NCBI GenBank assembly: GCA_024278215.1
Contig: JAJRTR010000145.1
Span: forward strand, 1 to 26,404
From: a bacterium
GTDB lineage: Bacteria; UBP15; UBA6099; JAJRTR01
DNA: 26,404 nucleotides
Direction of reading: 5' to 3'
The position numbers were made by a program, and so were the translations under genes. Within the stretch, counting starts at the first letter, position 1. Every line of letters starts with the position of its first letter. Of this stretch, positions 1-8,347 are shown piece after piece. A model generated the notes under the pieces. The model was not told where the DNA came from and ran no database searches. It worked only from the letters and a program-made list of their open reading frames with translations.

Positions 1-2
1 AC

Positions 3-1562
3 ATCGCTTCACAATTGCACGGCGAATATCAGCAACTGGCTAACGAACTGCTCGACCCGTTCAGTGGAATAAAAAAAATAAGCATTGCCCAAAGGCAACT
101 CATCAACTCGTACTCTTCAGTTTTCAGGCAGTTCGACATAACGCTCAGAACGCGATATTCGAAACTTGAAAAGGCCGATCTCGGAAAGCTGTTGTGGGCT
201 TTCCGCGAGGTTGTGCTCGCGACCGCACTTGTCGACATGCCGCCCGACTTATACGTGAGCGGCGATTCCGACGGGGACGGTACGCCGGACAATGCGGAGA
301 GAGTCATGGGAACAAACCCGGCGGACGCCGGTTCTGCTCCCGCGCGCGTGCTGTCGACAACACCCCGCAGCATGTTGCCCTCCGCGCTCCGTGACTCGGA
401 CGGCGACGGCTTTACAGACATTGTTGAAAACATGATCGGCACGGACTCCGGCACGGCGGCTTCGGCCCCGATGCCCGGAGAGATGAAGTTCTGCGGCATG
501 GCTGTTGCTTATTGTCTTCCGGATATTGATCGGGCGGCGACCGGTACAGTTGTAATGAGAACACTGTCCGGGGAAGTCGTTTTCGGCGGCGAAACTGTTG
601 GTGGAGTGACGGCAGGATTATACGAGCACCCCGACTTTATAGGGCGTACACCGGAATTCGTGGCGGGAGCAACTACCGGAAACGACGGGATGTTCAGCAT
701 CGAATGTGAAAGTGGAAAGCGATATTTCGTAGTGGGATTTGTCGACAGAAACGGGGACGGCGCACCATCGACGGGAGAACCGGCGGGCTACCTGGGGCAT
801 TCGCTGCCTGTGCGAGTGATGGTAGGCGCGGGCCCGGCAGGCGCGGGCGGCCCCGTCGATATAAAAGGTATTATCGGTGGCGGGCGTTGCGAACCGTCGC
901 AACACTTCGACCCCGCCACGCGGCAGTGTGTCGCGGAATGCACAGGTGGCATGGCACCCCGCGCGCTCACGGGCGAGTGCGGCTGTCCGGCAGATGAACT
1001 GTTTGTAGATACACGGGGCGTGTGTGCACATGTGTGTCCGCCCGGCACAGCGACAGACACTATCCGCGGCGGCTGCTTCTGTCCCGAGGGAGCGGTGGCG
1101 GACCGCGAAGCGGGCGAGTGTGTATGCCCCGGCTCGATGGTGCTCGACACCGACGCCGCGGAATGCCGCTGCATCGAAGGTTACCTGCTCGAACAGTTGT
1201 TTGCGTGCGTGGAGTCGTGTCCCGACACGTTCATCGCCGACGATGAGCTCCGAAAATGCTCATGCCCGGCAGGCACCGCCTTCGACGATACGCTTTCGGA
1301 ATGCCTGTGCACATCCGGCCTTTATGATCCTTTCGCAGCCGAATGTGTTCCGACTTGCCCCGGCGGCATGGAACCGGATGGAACCGGCGTGAAGTGCGAA
1401 TGTCCGCGCAGGGAAAGATTCGATGCCGCGCGCCAGGAGTGCGTATGCGAGGAAGGACTCGAACGCAATGCGCAGGGGCAGTGCGAATCATTCATTGTAA
1501 AGCCTGCGCCGCAGACCGGCCGTGCGACCGGTGAAGTCCGACCGCCGCACAAAAGGGACTGA
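3..1562 (+). CDS. Cysteine-rich surface protein with thrombospondin type-3-like repeats (5' partial)
   Basis: The reading frame is open to the left edge, so the true start lies outside the window; the first in-window start-like codon is a TTG at 15. The visible part begins with about 75 residues of helical sequence without clear family. Two Asp-rich calcium-binding repeats follow, of the type DSDGDGTPDNAERVMGTNP and DSDGDGFTDIVENMIGTD, resembling thrombospondin type-3 repeats. A mixed region with a DRNGDG motif comes next, then about 210 residues of cysteine-rich repeats with recurring C-x-C-P and C-x(10-14)-C spacing, reminiscent of EGF-like modules. No transmembrane segment is visible in this part. 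The role is probably extracellular or cell-surface, with disulfides and bound calcium; the ligand is unknown. The stop is TGA. Together with the lipoprotein at 4111 it makes this end of the window rich in secreted disulfide proteins. Confidence 0.8.
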   Translation: MASQLHGEYQQLANELLDPFSGIKKISIAQRQLINSYSSVFRQFDITLRTRYSKLEKADLGKLLWAFREVVLATALVDMPPDLYVSGDSDGDGTPDNAERVMGTNPADAGSAPARVLSTTPRSMLPSALRDSDGDGFTDIVENMIGTDSGTAASAPMPGEMKFCGMAVAYCLPDIDRAATGTVVMRTLSGEVVFGGETVGGVTAGLYEHPDFIGRTPEFVAGATTGNDGMFSIECESGKRYFVVGFVDRNGDGAPSTGEPAGYLGHSLPVRVMVGAGPAGAGGPVDIKGIIGGGRCEPSQHFDPATRQCVAECTGGMAPRALTGECGCPADELFVDTRGVCAHVCPPGTATDTIRGGCFCPEGAVADREAGECVCPGSMVLDTDAAECRCIEGYLLEQLFACVESCPDTFIADDELRKCSCPAGTAFDDTLSECLCTSGLYDPFAAECVPTCPGGMEPDGTGVKCECPRRERFDAARQECVCEEGLERNAQGQCESFIVKPAPQTGRATGEVRPPHKRD

Positions 1563-1608
1563 CTGACGCCGCCGCATGGAGATGGTCCTGAACCGTGCGA
1601 AAGCATTT

Positions 1609-1696
1609 TGGAGTGCGGCGATACATCGCCTCTTCGACCGTTTACACCGGGGACTATTTCCCGGCCTCGAAAGCAACAATGAAATGTCGCACTCCA
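1609..1696. repeat. Short dispersed repeat R1, copy 1
   Basis: This 88-bp element has imperfect terminal inverted repeats (TGGAGTGCG at the left, CGCACTCCA at the right). It contains small hairpins such as GGCGATACATCGCC at the left end and CCGGGGACTATTTCCCGG in the middle. The same arrangement occurs in opposite orientation at 5768-5879. It carries no coding sequence and looks like a REP- or MITE-type intergenic element. Confidence 0.7.
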
Positions 1697-2016
1697 GAGG
1701 AGCAGTTGCCATAGTTTTATACACAAGTCGAGTGTGGTACATACCCTGTCGGCATTATATAATGGGGGTGTTGCATGTAAGGTTATAGTCAGAATATTCA
1801 TGTGTTTGTAACGACACTTGTGCGATACCCGTAAAACGGGATACTTCAATTCGTTCGGTCAGACGATCACCTGTGTGAAAAAAGGTGTGTCATTCCGGGT
1901 CGGAACCGGAGAATATCTATCATGTACTTGATATTTCTGTAAAAACGTACAATATTCAGATATTATTCCGGTTGTTTTTGGTCGACATGAAAAACTACGA
2001 GGAGGCCCGTTGAAAA
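1697..2016. other. Intergenic region upstream of the binding-protein genes
   Basis: This gene-free stretch holds a perfect TATAAT at 1758-1763 without a good -35 box, a small hairpin CCCGT-aaa-ACGGG at 1828-1840, and a better promoter candidate at 1928-1956. A strong Shine-Dalgarno sequence (gaggagg, about 1999-2005) lies just before the ATG at 2017. I recognise no riboswitch or RNA gene. Confidence 0.4.
1928..1956 (+). promoter_or_regulatory. Candidate sigma-70-type promoter for the PhnD-like genes
   Basis: TTGATA (1928-1933) and AATATT (1951-1956) are separated by 17 bp. They lie about 60 bp upstream of the ATG at 2017 in AT-rich sequence. The -35 matches consensus at five of six positions and the -10 at four of six. 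This is a motif match only. Confidence 0.35.
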
Positions 2017-2940
2017 ATGGGGAAAGTGGGGATAAGAGCGCTTTTAGTTGCGATGACAATGACGTTGCTTGTTGTTTCGAGCGCTGCAACTCGTGCCGAA
2101 GATGGAAGAAAGTATATCTTCGGCATAATGGTCAGCTCCAGCAAGCAGGACGCCCAGTTGAAACAGATATTTACGGATGTGATAGATTTTGTCGCCGCGG
2201 CGCAGGGCGTTGATATAGAAACAAGATGGTACACCAAAGGCGAAGAGTTTCTTGCCGCTGCAAAGAATAAAGAACTCGATTTCGCATATACAAAGCTCTA
2301 CGACCCATTTGTCGATCTTGTATTCAAGTACAATTATATCCCCATTTCTTCCATATCTGTTTTCGGCAAAAAAACAATGAGAATATGCCTTTATGTGCCG
2401 GCTGAGATGGACGTGAAATCGGTAGATGATCTCAAGGGCAAAAGGCTGATAACATACGCCAGGAAAGACGGCTATTATCCTGTCAGGGGTCTGCTGGGTG
2501 AAAAACCGCAGGATTTCTTCAGCGAGATAGGAGTGTCGAACGGCGGGAATTATGCTATCGAAAAGATGCTCAAAGGTGAGACGGATGCTGTAATGGCATA
2601 CGACATCAACGTGGATTTTCTTGGTATGTCGAACCCGGCAGTGGCAAAAAAAATAAAGGAAGTCTTCTGCTCGCGGGAACTTGTGAATACTGCCATCACA
2701 CATGCGGAGGGGGTGCCGGATGCGATGCTGATGCAGCTTATAGATATTATGAAACACGCACGCAGGCATGAGGCGCTCAAACGATACCGCCCGCTGATGG
2801 CGGCCACTAAAATCGGATTTTTTCCTGTGAAAAAAAAGAATTATTATGGCGTCAGGGATTTCTATAAAAAGGGGAAAGACGCTGGTTGGGACAAAGAGTT
2901 CGAGAAATGGTATGATGATATGGGACGCCCCGAACAATAA
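2017..2940 (+). CDS. PhnD-like periplasmic substrate-binding protein
   Basis: This 307-residue protein has a Sec signal peptide (charged start, hydrophobic VAMTMTLLVVSS, likely cleavage after ATRA, around residue 27). The mature part has the layout of PhnD/phosphate-phosphonate-type binding proteins (PBP_like_2), with motifs such as LDFAYTKLYDPFVDL, DLKGKRLITY and HEALKRYRPLMAATKIGFF. These proteins usually hand a small anion to an ABC permease, but no permease or ATPase gene is near. A clear paralogue follows 100 bp downstream. The start is well supported by gaggagg about 12 nt upstream. The ligand cannot be told from sequence, and a signalling or scavenging role without transport is possible. 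The stop is TAA. Confidence 0.75.
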   Translation: MGKVGIRALLVAMTMTLLVVSSAATRAEDGRKYIFGIMVSSSKQDAQLKQIFTDVIDFVAAAQGVDIETRWYTKGEEFLAAAKNKELDFAYTKLYDPFVDLVFKYNYIPISSISVFGKKTMRICLYVPAEMDVKSVDDLKGKRLITYARKDGYYPVRGLLGEKPQDFFSEIGVSNGGNYAIEKMLKGETDAVMAYDINVDFLGMSNPAVAKKIKEVFCSRELVNTAITHAEGVPDAMLMQLIDIMKHARRHEALKRYRPLMAATKIGFFPVKKKNYYGVRDFYKKGKDAGWDKEFEKWYDDMGRPEQ

Positions 2941-3040
2941 GGTTCGAAATATAGCGGGTTTTTGTTTTAGATACATGTGCATTGAGGTATATATAAGATG
3001 CGGGGCGTATAACAGACCCGTGCTGAAGGGACTTGATACC

Positions 3041-3940
3041 ATGAAGAAGATTATTGGCACAATATCTGCTGTGTTGCTGGTAGTTTCGTTGTTTGCGGTC
3101 GCCGCGTCCGCAGACAACGGCAAGTTTTCTTTCGGTATGTACATGAGTGCCTCGCCCCAGGATCAGAGCCTGAAACAAGTGTTCTCCGACCTCGTAAACT
3201 ATCTGGGAGCGATGGAAGGAGTGGATGTTGAATTAAAGTGGTTTGTCGATAAAGATAAATTCATGACCGCGGCGGCAAACAAAGAGCTGGATTTCGTGTA
3301 TACGAAAAATTACGGATTGCTTCCCGATCTGATACTGAAGGACAAGTATGTTCCGTTCGCGGCGGCGTCGCTCTTCGGGAAAAAGAAGATGCGAACCTGT
3401 CTGTTCACGCGCAATGATGTGAAAATTTCCGGAGTGGAAGACATGCGCGGCAAATCGCTGATTACCTACGGCGAGCCCGATGGTTATTATCCTTTAATCC
3501 AGATAACGGGTGAAAAACCCGAAGAATTTTTCGGAACAATCGAACAGAGCCTGACAGGGCAGCATTCCCTTAAAAAGCTTATCGCCGGCGATGTGGATAT
3601 CGCCCTGGCTTACAATTCGAATATCAACGCGCTGAAAATGGGGAACCCGTCCGTCGTTAAAAAAATCAAAGAATTGTATTGCACCTATGAATTCTATAAC
3701 ACGCCTATCATGTCTTCCGAAGAAGTCCCCGAAGACCTCATGAAAGGATTGCTTGGAATACTGAAAAAGGGCTCGAAACATGAGGCCCTGAAGAAATACA
3801 GGCCCATGATGATGGCTACGAAAATCAGGTTTTTCCCTGTCACCCCCAGGGAATACCAGCCCGTTATAGATGCTTTCGAAAAAGCCAAAGAAGAAGGCTG
3901 GCACAAAGACTTCGTAAAATGGATGGCAAGCTACAAGTGA
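3041..3940 (+). CDS. PhnD-like periplasmic substrate-binding protein, tandem paralogue
   Basis: This 299-residue protein resembles the product of the gene just upstream. Shared blocks include SLKQVFSDLVNYL, KELDFVYTKNY, GYYP...GEKPEEFF and HEALKKYRPMMMATKIRFFP. The signal peptide is MKKIIGTISAVLLVVSLFAV with likely cleavage after ASA, near residue 23. I chose the ATG at 3041 rather than the in-frame start at 2846 because the earlier start would overlap the upstream gene and bury the signal peptide, and because gaaggg lies about 11 nt upstream of 3041. The pair is probably co-transcribed and arose by duplication. No ABC permease or ATPase is visible. The ligand is unknown. The stop is TGA. Confidence 0.75.
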   Translation: MKKIIGTISAVLLVVSLFAVAASADNGKFSFGMYMSASPQDQSLKQVFSDLVNYLGAMEGVDVELKWFVDKDKFMTAAANKELDFVYTKNYGLLPDLILKDKYVPFAAASLFGKKKMRTCLFTRNDVKISGVEDMRGKSLITYGEPDGYYPLIQITGEKPEEFFGTIEQSLTGQHSLKKLIAGDVDIALAYNSNINALKMGNPSVVKKIKELYCTYEFYNTPIMSSEEVPEDLMKGLLGILKKGSKHEALKKYRPMMMATKIRFFPVTPREYQPVIDAFEKAKEEGWHKDFVKWMASYK

Positions 3941-4110
3941 TCCGCACCCGCACCCATCGTATCCGGATTTCTTTGTGAGCAATCAGGGATAACCGTTATT
4001 TCGACATTGACACGACACGATAGCTCGACGGTGTCAACGGATTCAGACAGAGAATATCAGACCCGCATTTATCGCCAATGGGTGAGAGAGCCGCATGTCG
4101 GAAGCAATGG

Positions 4111-5721
4111 ATGGAAAATCACAATTATATCAGAAAAGTACTGCTTGTCCTGCTCCTGTCGAGCCTGTGCGTCGTATATCTTTTCTGCGGCGGCGGCGGT
4201 GGCGGCACGCAAGTAACCAGTGTTCAGACATATGAAATATCCGGCATAGTCAGCCTGCCGTCGGGCATCTCCGCTTCCAAGACGGCAGCAAGGCTCTCGG
4301 AGGTCGACGGACTCAACAAGATCGGTGGCGCGACAGTGCAGGTGTTCTATGTGGATGCGGCTGGAGAACAAAGCGGTCCGACACTCGGCGAAGCTGTCAC
4401 CGACGCCGGCGGTTACTATCGTCTCGAACTCGATCAACAGATACAGCCGGTGGGCAATCTGGTCGCGTGCGTCACAGTCGGCACGGAAAAGATGCGGGCA
4501 ATCGTCTACGCCCCTTCACCCATAGACATAAATCCCGTAAGCGAAATGATATTCTCCGACATCGTTGCCGGCGATTACGCCCTGACGTCGTTCAGCACGG
4601 AAGAATTGTCGAATATTCACAAGACCGTCATGTATGACGCCGGGTATTTCTCTTTTGATACTTACACCACCATCGCCGCCGCTGTCGACGCGCTCGGAGC
4701 CGAAGAAATCGGCGAAAACGCAGAGTTGATCATCGGCGAGATCGGGAGCGGCACATACAGCGGGAGCGTGTGCGGAAACGATATCCACGAATACGGCGAA
4801 GAATGCGACTATGGCAGCGACGCCACGGACACAGCCTGCATACCTTCGTACAACAGCAGTCCGTGCAATTACTGCACGACGGAATGCGAATACAAAACGG
4901 TCTGGGGCGAGTATTGCGGGGACGGCGTCGTGCAGAGCGCCTACGGCGAAGAATGTGACGACGGCAACACGACAGACGGCGACGAGTGCGACAGCAACTG
5001 TTTGCTCGAATGCGGCAACGGCGAATTGGATGGAGATGAAGAATGCGACGATGGAAACATAGTAACCGAAACCTGCGATTACAACGAATCTTCATGTACT
5101 ATATGTGACGCGACCTGCAAGGAAGGCGCGGGGGTAACTATATATTGCGGAGACGGAGTCCTCGACACCGGCAACGGCGAAGTGTGCGATGACGGGAATA
5201 CATCGGACGGTGACGGCTGTTCTTCGACATGTACCTGCGAAACAGTAACCTGCGGAGACGGCAATTATGTAGCTGAATGTGTAACAGGAGGAGAAGAAGA
5301 ATGTGACGACGGCAACACAGTCACAGAAACATGCGATTATGGTGAAACATCTTGCACCGTCTGCGATGAGACTTGCATGGAGACCGCCGGGCCTACTGAA
5401 TATTGCGGCGATGGAGTGCTCCAGAGCGCCGACGGCGAAGAATGCGACGACGGCAACACGACAGACAACGACAAATGCAGTTCCGAATGCAAGGTCGAGT
5501 ACGACAACGGCTCACTCGGGATTACCAATAGCTGCACAAGCACACTGACAATATCAATCGACGGGATCGAACAGGGTGATATCGCCGCGTCGGGTTATGA
5601 CGTCTATGTACTGACCCCGGTTGTACATTCAGTGGAATATTGCGAGGGCTCTACATGCGGCACATCTTCACAGGATATCAATCCCAATACCCTTTCAACA
5701 GTTAGTTTTTCCTGCCCCTGA
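4111..5721 (+). CDS. Lipoprotein with Myxo-type disulfide repeats
   Basis: This 536-residue protein begins with a lipoprotein-like signal: a basic start, the hydrophobic run VLLVLLLSSLCVVYLF, then Cys26 followed by a glycine run (FCGGGGGG). The lipobox YLFC is not canonical. A beta-rich region follows (about 40-200). Next come about six repeats of the form CGDGVxxxxxGEECDDGNTxxxDxCxxxC (about 215-460), which match the Myxococcus cysteine-rich repeat family by eye. The C-terminal 70 residues form a separate Cys-containing beta-rich segment. It is probably anchored at the cell surface and stabilised by disulfides. I prefer the ATG at 4111 because ggaag sits 6 nt upstream and the signal peptide follows directly; the ATG at 4078 has no such site. 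The stop is TGA. Confidence 0.75.
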   Translation: MENHNYIRKVLLVLLLSSLCVVYLFCGGGGGGTQVTSVQTYEISGIVSLPSGISASKTAARLSEVDGLNKIGGATVQVFYVDAAGEQSGPTLGEAVTDAGGYYRLELDQQIQPVGNLVACVTVGTEKMRAIVYAPSPIDINPVSEMIFSDIVAGDYALTSFSTEELSNIHKTVMYDAGYFSFDTYTTIAAAVDALGAEEIGENAELIIGEIGSGTYSGSVCGNDIHEYGEECDYGSDATDTACIPSYNSSPCNYCTTECEYKTVWGEYCGDGVVQSAYGEECDDGNTTDGDECDSNCLLECGNGELDGDEECDDGNIVTETCDYNESSCTICDATCKEGAGVTIYCGDGVLDTGNGEVCDDGNTSDGDGCSSTCTCETVTCGDGNYVAECVTGGEEECDDGNTVTETCDYGETSCTVCDETCMETAGPTEYCGDGVLQSADGEECDDGNTTDNDKCSSECKVEYDNGSLGITNSCTSTLTISIDGIEQGDIAASGYDVYVLTPVVHSVEYCEGSTCGTSSQDINPNTLSTVSFSCP

Positions 5722-5767
5722 ATATTTTACTAACTCGCACTGGTGAAATATGCGGCCTTAGCCGCCC

Positions 5768-5879
5768 TGGAGTGCGACAATTTATTGTCGCTTTCGTCGC
5801 CGGGAATAATTCCCGGCGCGGGAGAAACAGCAAAAAACGAAGATGCGTCAGGCAAAGCGGCGATGAATCGCCGCACTAG
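5768..5879. repeat. Short dispersed repeat R1, copy 2
   Basis: This is the inverted counterpart of the element at 1609-1696. It contains strong palindromes: GCGACAAT-tt-ATTGTCGC (5774-5791), CGCCGGGAAT-a-ATTCCCGGCG (5798-5818) and GGCGATGAATCGCC near the right end. The left end is TGGAGTGCG; the right end has degenerated to CGCACTAGA. No coding potential. It lies about 45 bp after the lipoprotein stop. Confidence 0.7.
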
Positions 5880-5915
5880 AAGCAGGACGCTTCGTGCCTC
5901 TCATGTCGCATGTTG

Positions 5916-6110
5916 CCCTAACCCGGCAAAGCCGGAACCAAACAGGCTGCATTTTCGTGCCCAAACAAATGCGGTTTGAGCACGGCACACAGAGTTTCAT
6001 CGTTCCCAAGGTCTACCTTGGAAACGCCTGTAACTGGAAGCTCCAGCTTTCACCGATCTCTTTTCAGCATTTCTTTACCATCCTGCGTAGCATTTCAGTC
6101 GTAAGATACT
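5916..6110 (-). repeat. Dispersed repeat R2, copy 1 (inverted)
   Basis: About 195 bp are the reverse complement of most of 10541-10759. Blocks are CCCTAACCCGGCAAAGCCGG, GTGCCCAAACAAATGCGGTT, GTTCCCAAGGTCTACCTTGG and the end TTTACCATCCTGCGTAGCAT. The element includes small palindromes (CCCGGCAAAGCCGG; CCAAGGTCTACCTTGG). With R1 copy 2 it fills most of the long gap before the dienoyl-CoA reductase gene. No ORF of note. Confidence 0.75.
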
Positions 6111-6171
6111 ATGATAATCAGTCCTTCTGCAATGAGTCTTGATCAACTTTTTTGGATTGTACTCCCTTTAT

Positions 6172-6198
6172 TTGAATTGAATGCTCTCAACGTATAAA
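6172..6198 (+). promoter_or_regulatory. Candidate promoter for the dienoyl-CoA reductase / acyl-CoA synthetase operon
   Basis: TTGAAT (6172-6177) is followed after 15 bp by TATAAA (6193-6198), in AT-rich sequence between repeat R2 and the gene. A second TATAAA at 6296-6301 with TTGCAT at 6274-6279 overlaps the ribosome-binding region and is less likely to drive the gene. The spacing is short. Confidence 0.25.
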
Positions 6199-6317
6199 AT
6201 ATCAGTCTACTGTTCAACAAGGACAGTTTGCGGACATGAAGAAGCCGATGCGCAAAAGCAACATATCGCATGGTTGCATACTCAGAGTATTACATTATAA
6301 AAGGAAGAGGTGTGGAT

Positions 6318-8318
6318 ATGGACCCGCTGTTCCAGCCGATTGTTATCAACAAAAGTGAGATCAAAAACAGGTTTTATATGGTGACTATGCACCTTAACAT
6401 GTGCATGAACTACGAGGTGAGCGACCGGATTGTCGAATTCTACGCGGAGCGCGCGAAGGGCGGTTGCGGCGCGGTCTGTGTCGGATTCTGCTCGATCAAC
6501 CGTATCGGCAGTATGCCGCTGAATATCGGCGCGCACGACGATAACTACATCCCCGGCCTCGCAAAACTTGCCGCAGGCATAAACGACAATGGCGGTTTCT
6601 CCATCGCCCAGATCAACCACACCGGGCGCAACGGCTACAGCATGGCGCTGCCCAAAGGCGAGTCGCCCGTGGCACCTTCGGCAGTTCCGTCGCGGCTCAC
6701 CGGCGACACGCCGCGCGAGCTCACGCACGATGAGATACTTCAGATTATCGACGACTTCGCGCAGGCGGCGCGGCGACTGCGGGAAGCCGGGTTCGGCGGC
6801 GTCGAGATTCTTTGCGGCACGGGCTACCTTATCTCGAATTTTCTCACTCCTTTCACCAATCTTCGTGATGACGAGTGGGGCGGCTCGGAAGAAAACAGGA
6901 TGCGGTTCGGCATCGAGGTTTTCAAGGCCGTAAGAAATATCTGCGGCGACGACTACCCGATCATCGGCCGGCTCAACGGCAACGACATGCTCGAGAACGG
7001 GCTGCGCGGCGACGACCTGCGCAGGTTCGCGAAAGCGCTCGAGGGTGCCGGCGCGGACGCCTTCTGCATCAACGTCGGCTGGCACGAAGCGCGCATCCCG
7101 CAGATCACTATGGGTGTGCCGCGCGCGAACTTCGCCTATCTCGCCCGCGGCATGAAACAGGCTCTCACAAAACCGGTTATCGCCAGTCACCGCATAAACG
7201 ATGTAGACGACATGCGAATGCTGCTCGAGGAAGGTTTCTGCGACATGATCGGCACGGGCCGCGGGCTGATCGCCGACCCGCAAATGCCTCTGAAGGCGTT
7301 GCAGGACCGCGAGGAGGAGATCATTCATTGCATCGCCTGCGGCCAGGGTTGCTTCGACCACGTGTTCACACTCCAGCCAGTCGAGTGTATGGTCAACCCC
7401 GAGGCGGGCCACGAGTTCGAGGGCGCTATCGTCGAAGCGGATGAGAAAAAGAAATTGGCGGTCGTAGGCGGCGGCCCGGCGGGCATGGCGGCGGCGATGG
7501 CTGCGCGGAAACGCGGCCACGATGTGACGCTGTTCGAGAGAAGCGAGATGGTCGGAGGTCAGCTCTGGCTCGCCGGAGCGCCCCCCGGACGCGAGGAGTT
7601 CCTCGAGATGATATACGATTACGAAACGCAGCTCGCCGTTCTGGATGTGGACGTCAAGACCAATATCGAAGTGTCGGCTACCGATCTCGAAGCAGGCGGA
7701 TTCGACGCCGTGATACTCGCCACCGGCGGCGAACCCATCGCACCGCCGATACCCGGCGCGGACAATCCCAACGTCATTCAGGCCTGGGATTTCCTCGAAG
7801 GCTTCGAGCCTGTCGACCACAATGTCGTCATAGTCGGCGGCGGCGCGGTAGGCGTCGAGACTGCGCTGGCTATTGCCGAAATAGGCACGATGCCCGCTGA
7901 AACGATCAAGTTTCTCCTCATCGAGAAAGCCGAAGCCCCGGATACACTCAGGGAACTCGCGATGAAAGGCTCGAAGAACGTCACGCTCGTCGAGATGCTG
8001 CCAAGGATAGGAAAAGATATAGGGAAATCAACAAGATGGACGATGATGAAAGACCTGTCGGAGTATGGCGTCGATGTGCGCGTAAAGCAAAAAGTGCTCG
8101 AAATCAACGCCGCCGGTGTTGTGCTCGAGACGGAGAGCGGGAAAGAGACAATCCCGGCTGATACCGTCGTGCTTGCCATCGGCACAAAACCTTATAACCC
8201 GCTGGAGGAAGCGTTGAAAGAAAGCAGTATGGAAGTGAAAGTGGTGGGCGACGCGAATAAAATCGCCACGGCGTTCGAGGCGGTTCACTCGGGCTACAGG
8301 GCAGGCAGATCGCTGTGA
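6318..8318 (+). CDS. 2,4-dienoyl-CoA reductase-like FMN/FeS/FAD oxidoreductase
   Basis: This 666-residue protein has the three-part layout and length of bacterial 2,4-dienoyl-CoA reductase FadH. The N-terminal barrel (about 1-320) is the old-yellow-enzyme type, with GYLISNFLTPFTNLRDDEWGG around Tyr170, close to the FadH active-site pattern. Then comes a 4Fe-4S motif C338-x2-C341-x3-C345-x11-C357. The FAD site VVGGGPAGMAA begins near 382, and a second dinucleotide site VVIVGGGAVGVE near 503. Such enzymes reduce conjugated enoyl-CoAs with NAD(P)H, but relatives act on enoates, trimethylamine or other substrates, so the substrate is open. I chose the ATG at 6318 because ggaagagg precedes it by 8 nt; an upstream in-frame start at 6270 lacks this. 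It is the first gene of an apparent operon with the acyl-CoA synthetase genes. The stop is TGA. Confidence 0.85.
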   Translation: MDPLFQPIVINKSEIKNRFYMVTMHLNMCMNYEVSDRIVEFYAERAKGGCGAVCVGFCSINRIGSMPLNIGAHDDNYIPGLAKLAAGINDNGGFSIAQINHTGRNGYSMALPKGESPVAPSAVPSRLTGDTPRELTHDEILQIIDDFAQAARRLREAGFGGVEILCGTGYLISNFLTPFTNLRDDEWGGSEENRMRFGIEVFKAVRNICGDDYPIIGRLNGNDMLENGLRGDDLRRFAKALEGAGADAFCINVGWHEARIPQITMGVPRANFAYLARGMKQALTKPVIASHRINDVDDMRMLLEEGFCDMIGTGRGLIADPQMPLKALQDREEEIIHCIACGQGCFDHVFTLQPVECMVNPEAGHEFEGAIVEADEKKKLAVVGGGPAGMAAAMAARKRGHDVTLFERSEMVGGQLWLAGAPPGREEFLEMIYDYETQLAVLDVDVKTNIEVSATDLEAGGFDAVILATGGEPIAPPIPGADNPNVIQAWDFLEGFEPVDHNVVIVGGGAVGVETALAIAEIGTMPAETIKFLLIEKAEAPDTLRELAMKGSKNVTLVEMLPRIGKDIGKSTRWTMMKDLSEYGVDVRVKQKVLEINAAGVVLETESGKETIPADTVVLAIGTKPYNPLEEALKESSMEVKVVGDANKIATAFEAVHSGYRAGRSL

Positions 8319-8347
8319 TCTTACTTATGGAGAAAACGGTGCAATAA

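Noticed and set aside
2846-3040. Upstream ATG for the second PhnD-like gene
   Set aside because: It overlaps the previous gene and puts 65 unrelated residues before a clear signal peptide; ATG 3041 has a ribosome-binding site.
2044-3144. Minus-strand ORF of 366 codons
   Set aside because: It is antisense to the PhnD-like genes and shows no domain-like sequence.
4007-4037. TTGACAC...GTGTCAA inverted repeat as a promoter
   Set aside because: The first arm resembles a -35 box but no -10 box lies at the right distance; it may be an operator but nothing supports it further.
6282-7820. Long minus-strand ORF (512 codons)
   Set aside because: It is the antisense shadow of the dienoyl-CoA reductase gene, with no start site or recognisable motif; the plus-strand frame has clear cofactor motifs.
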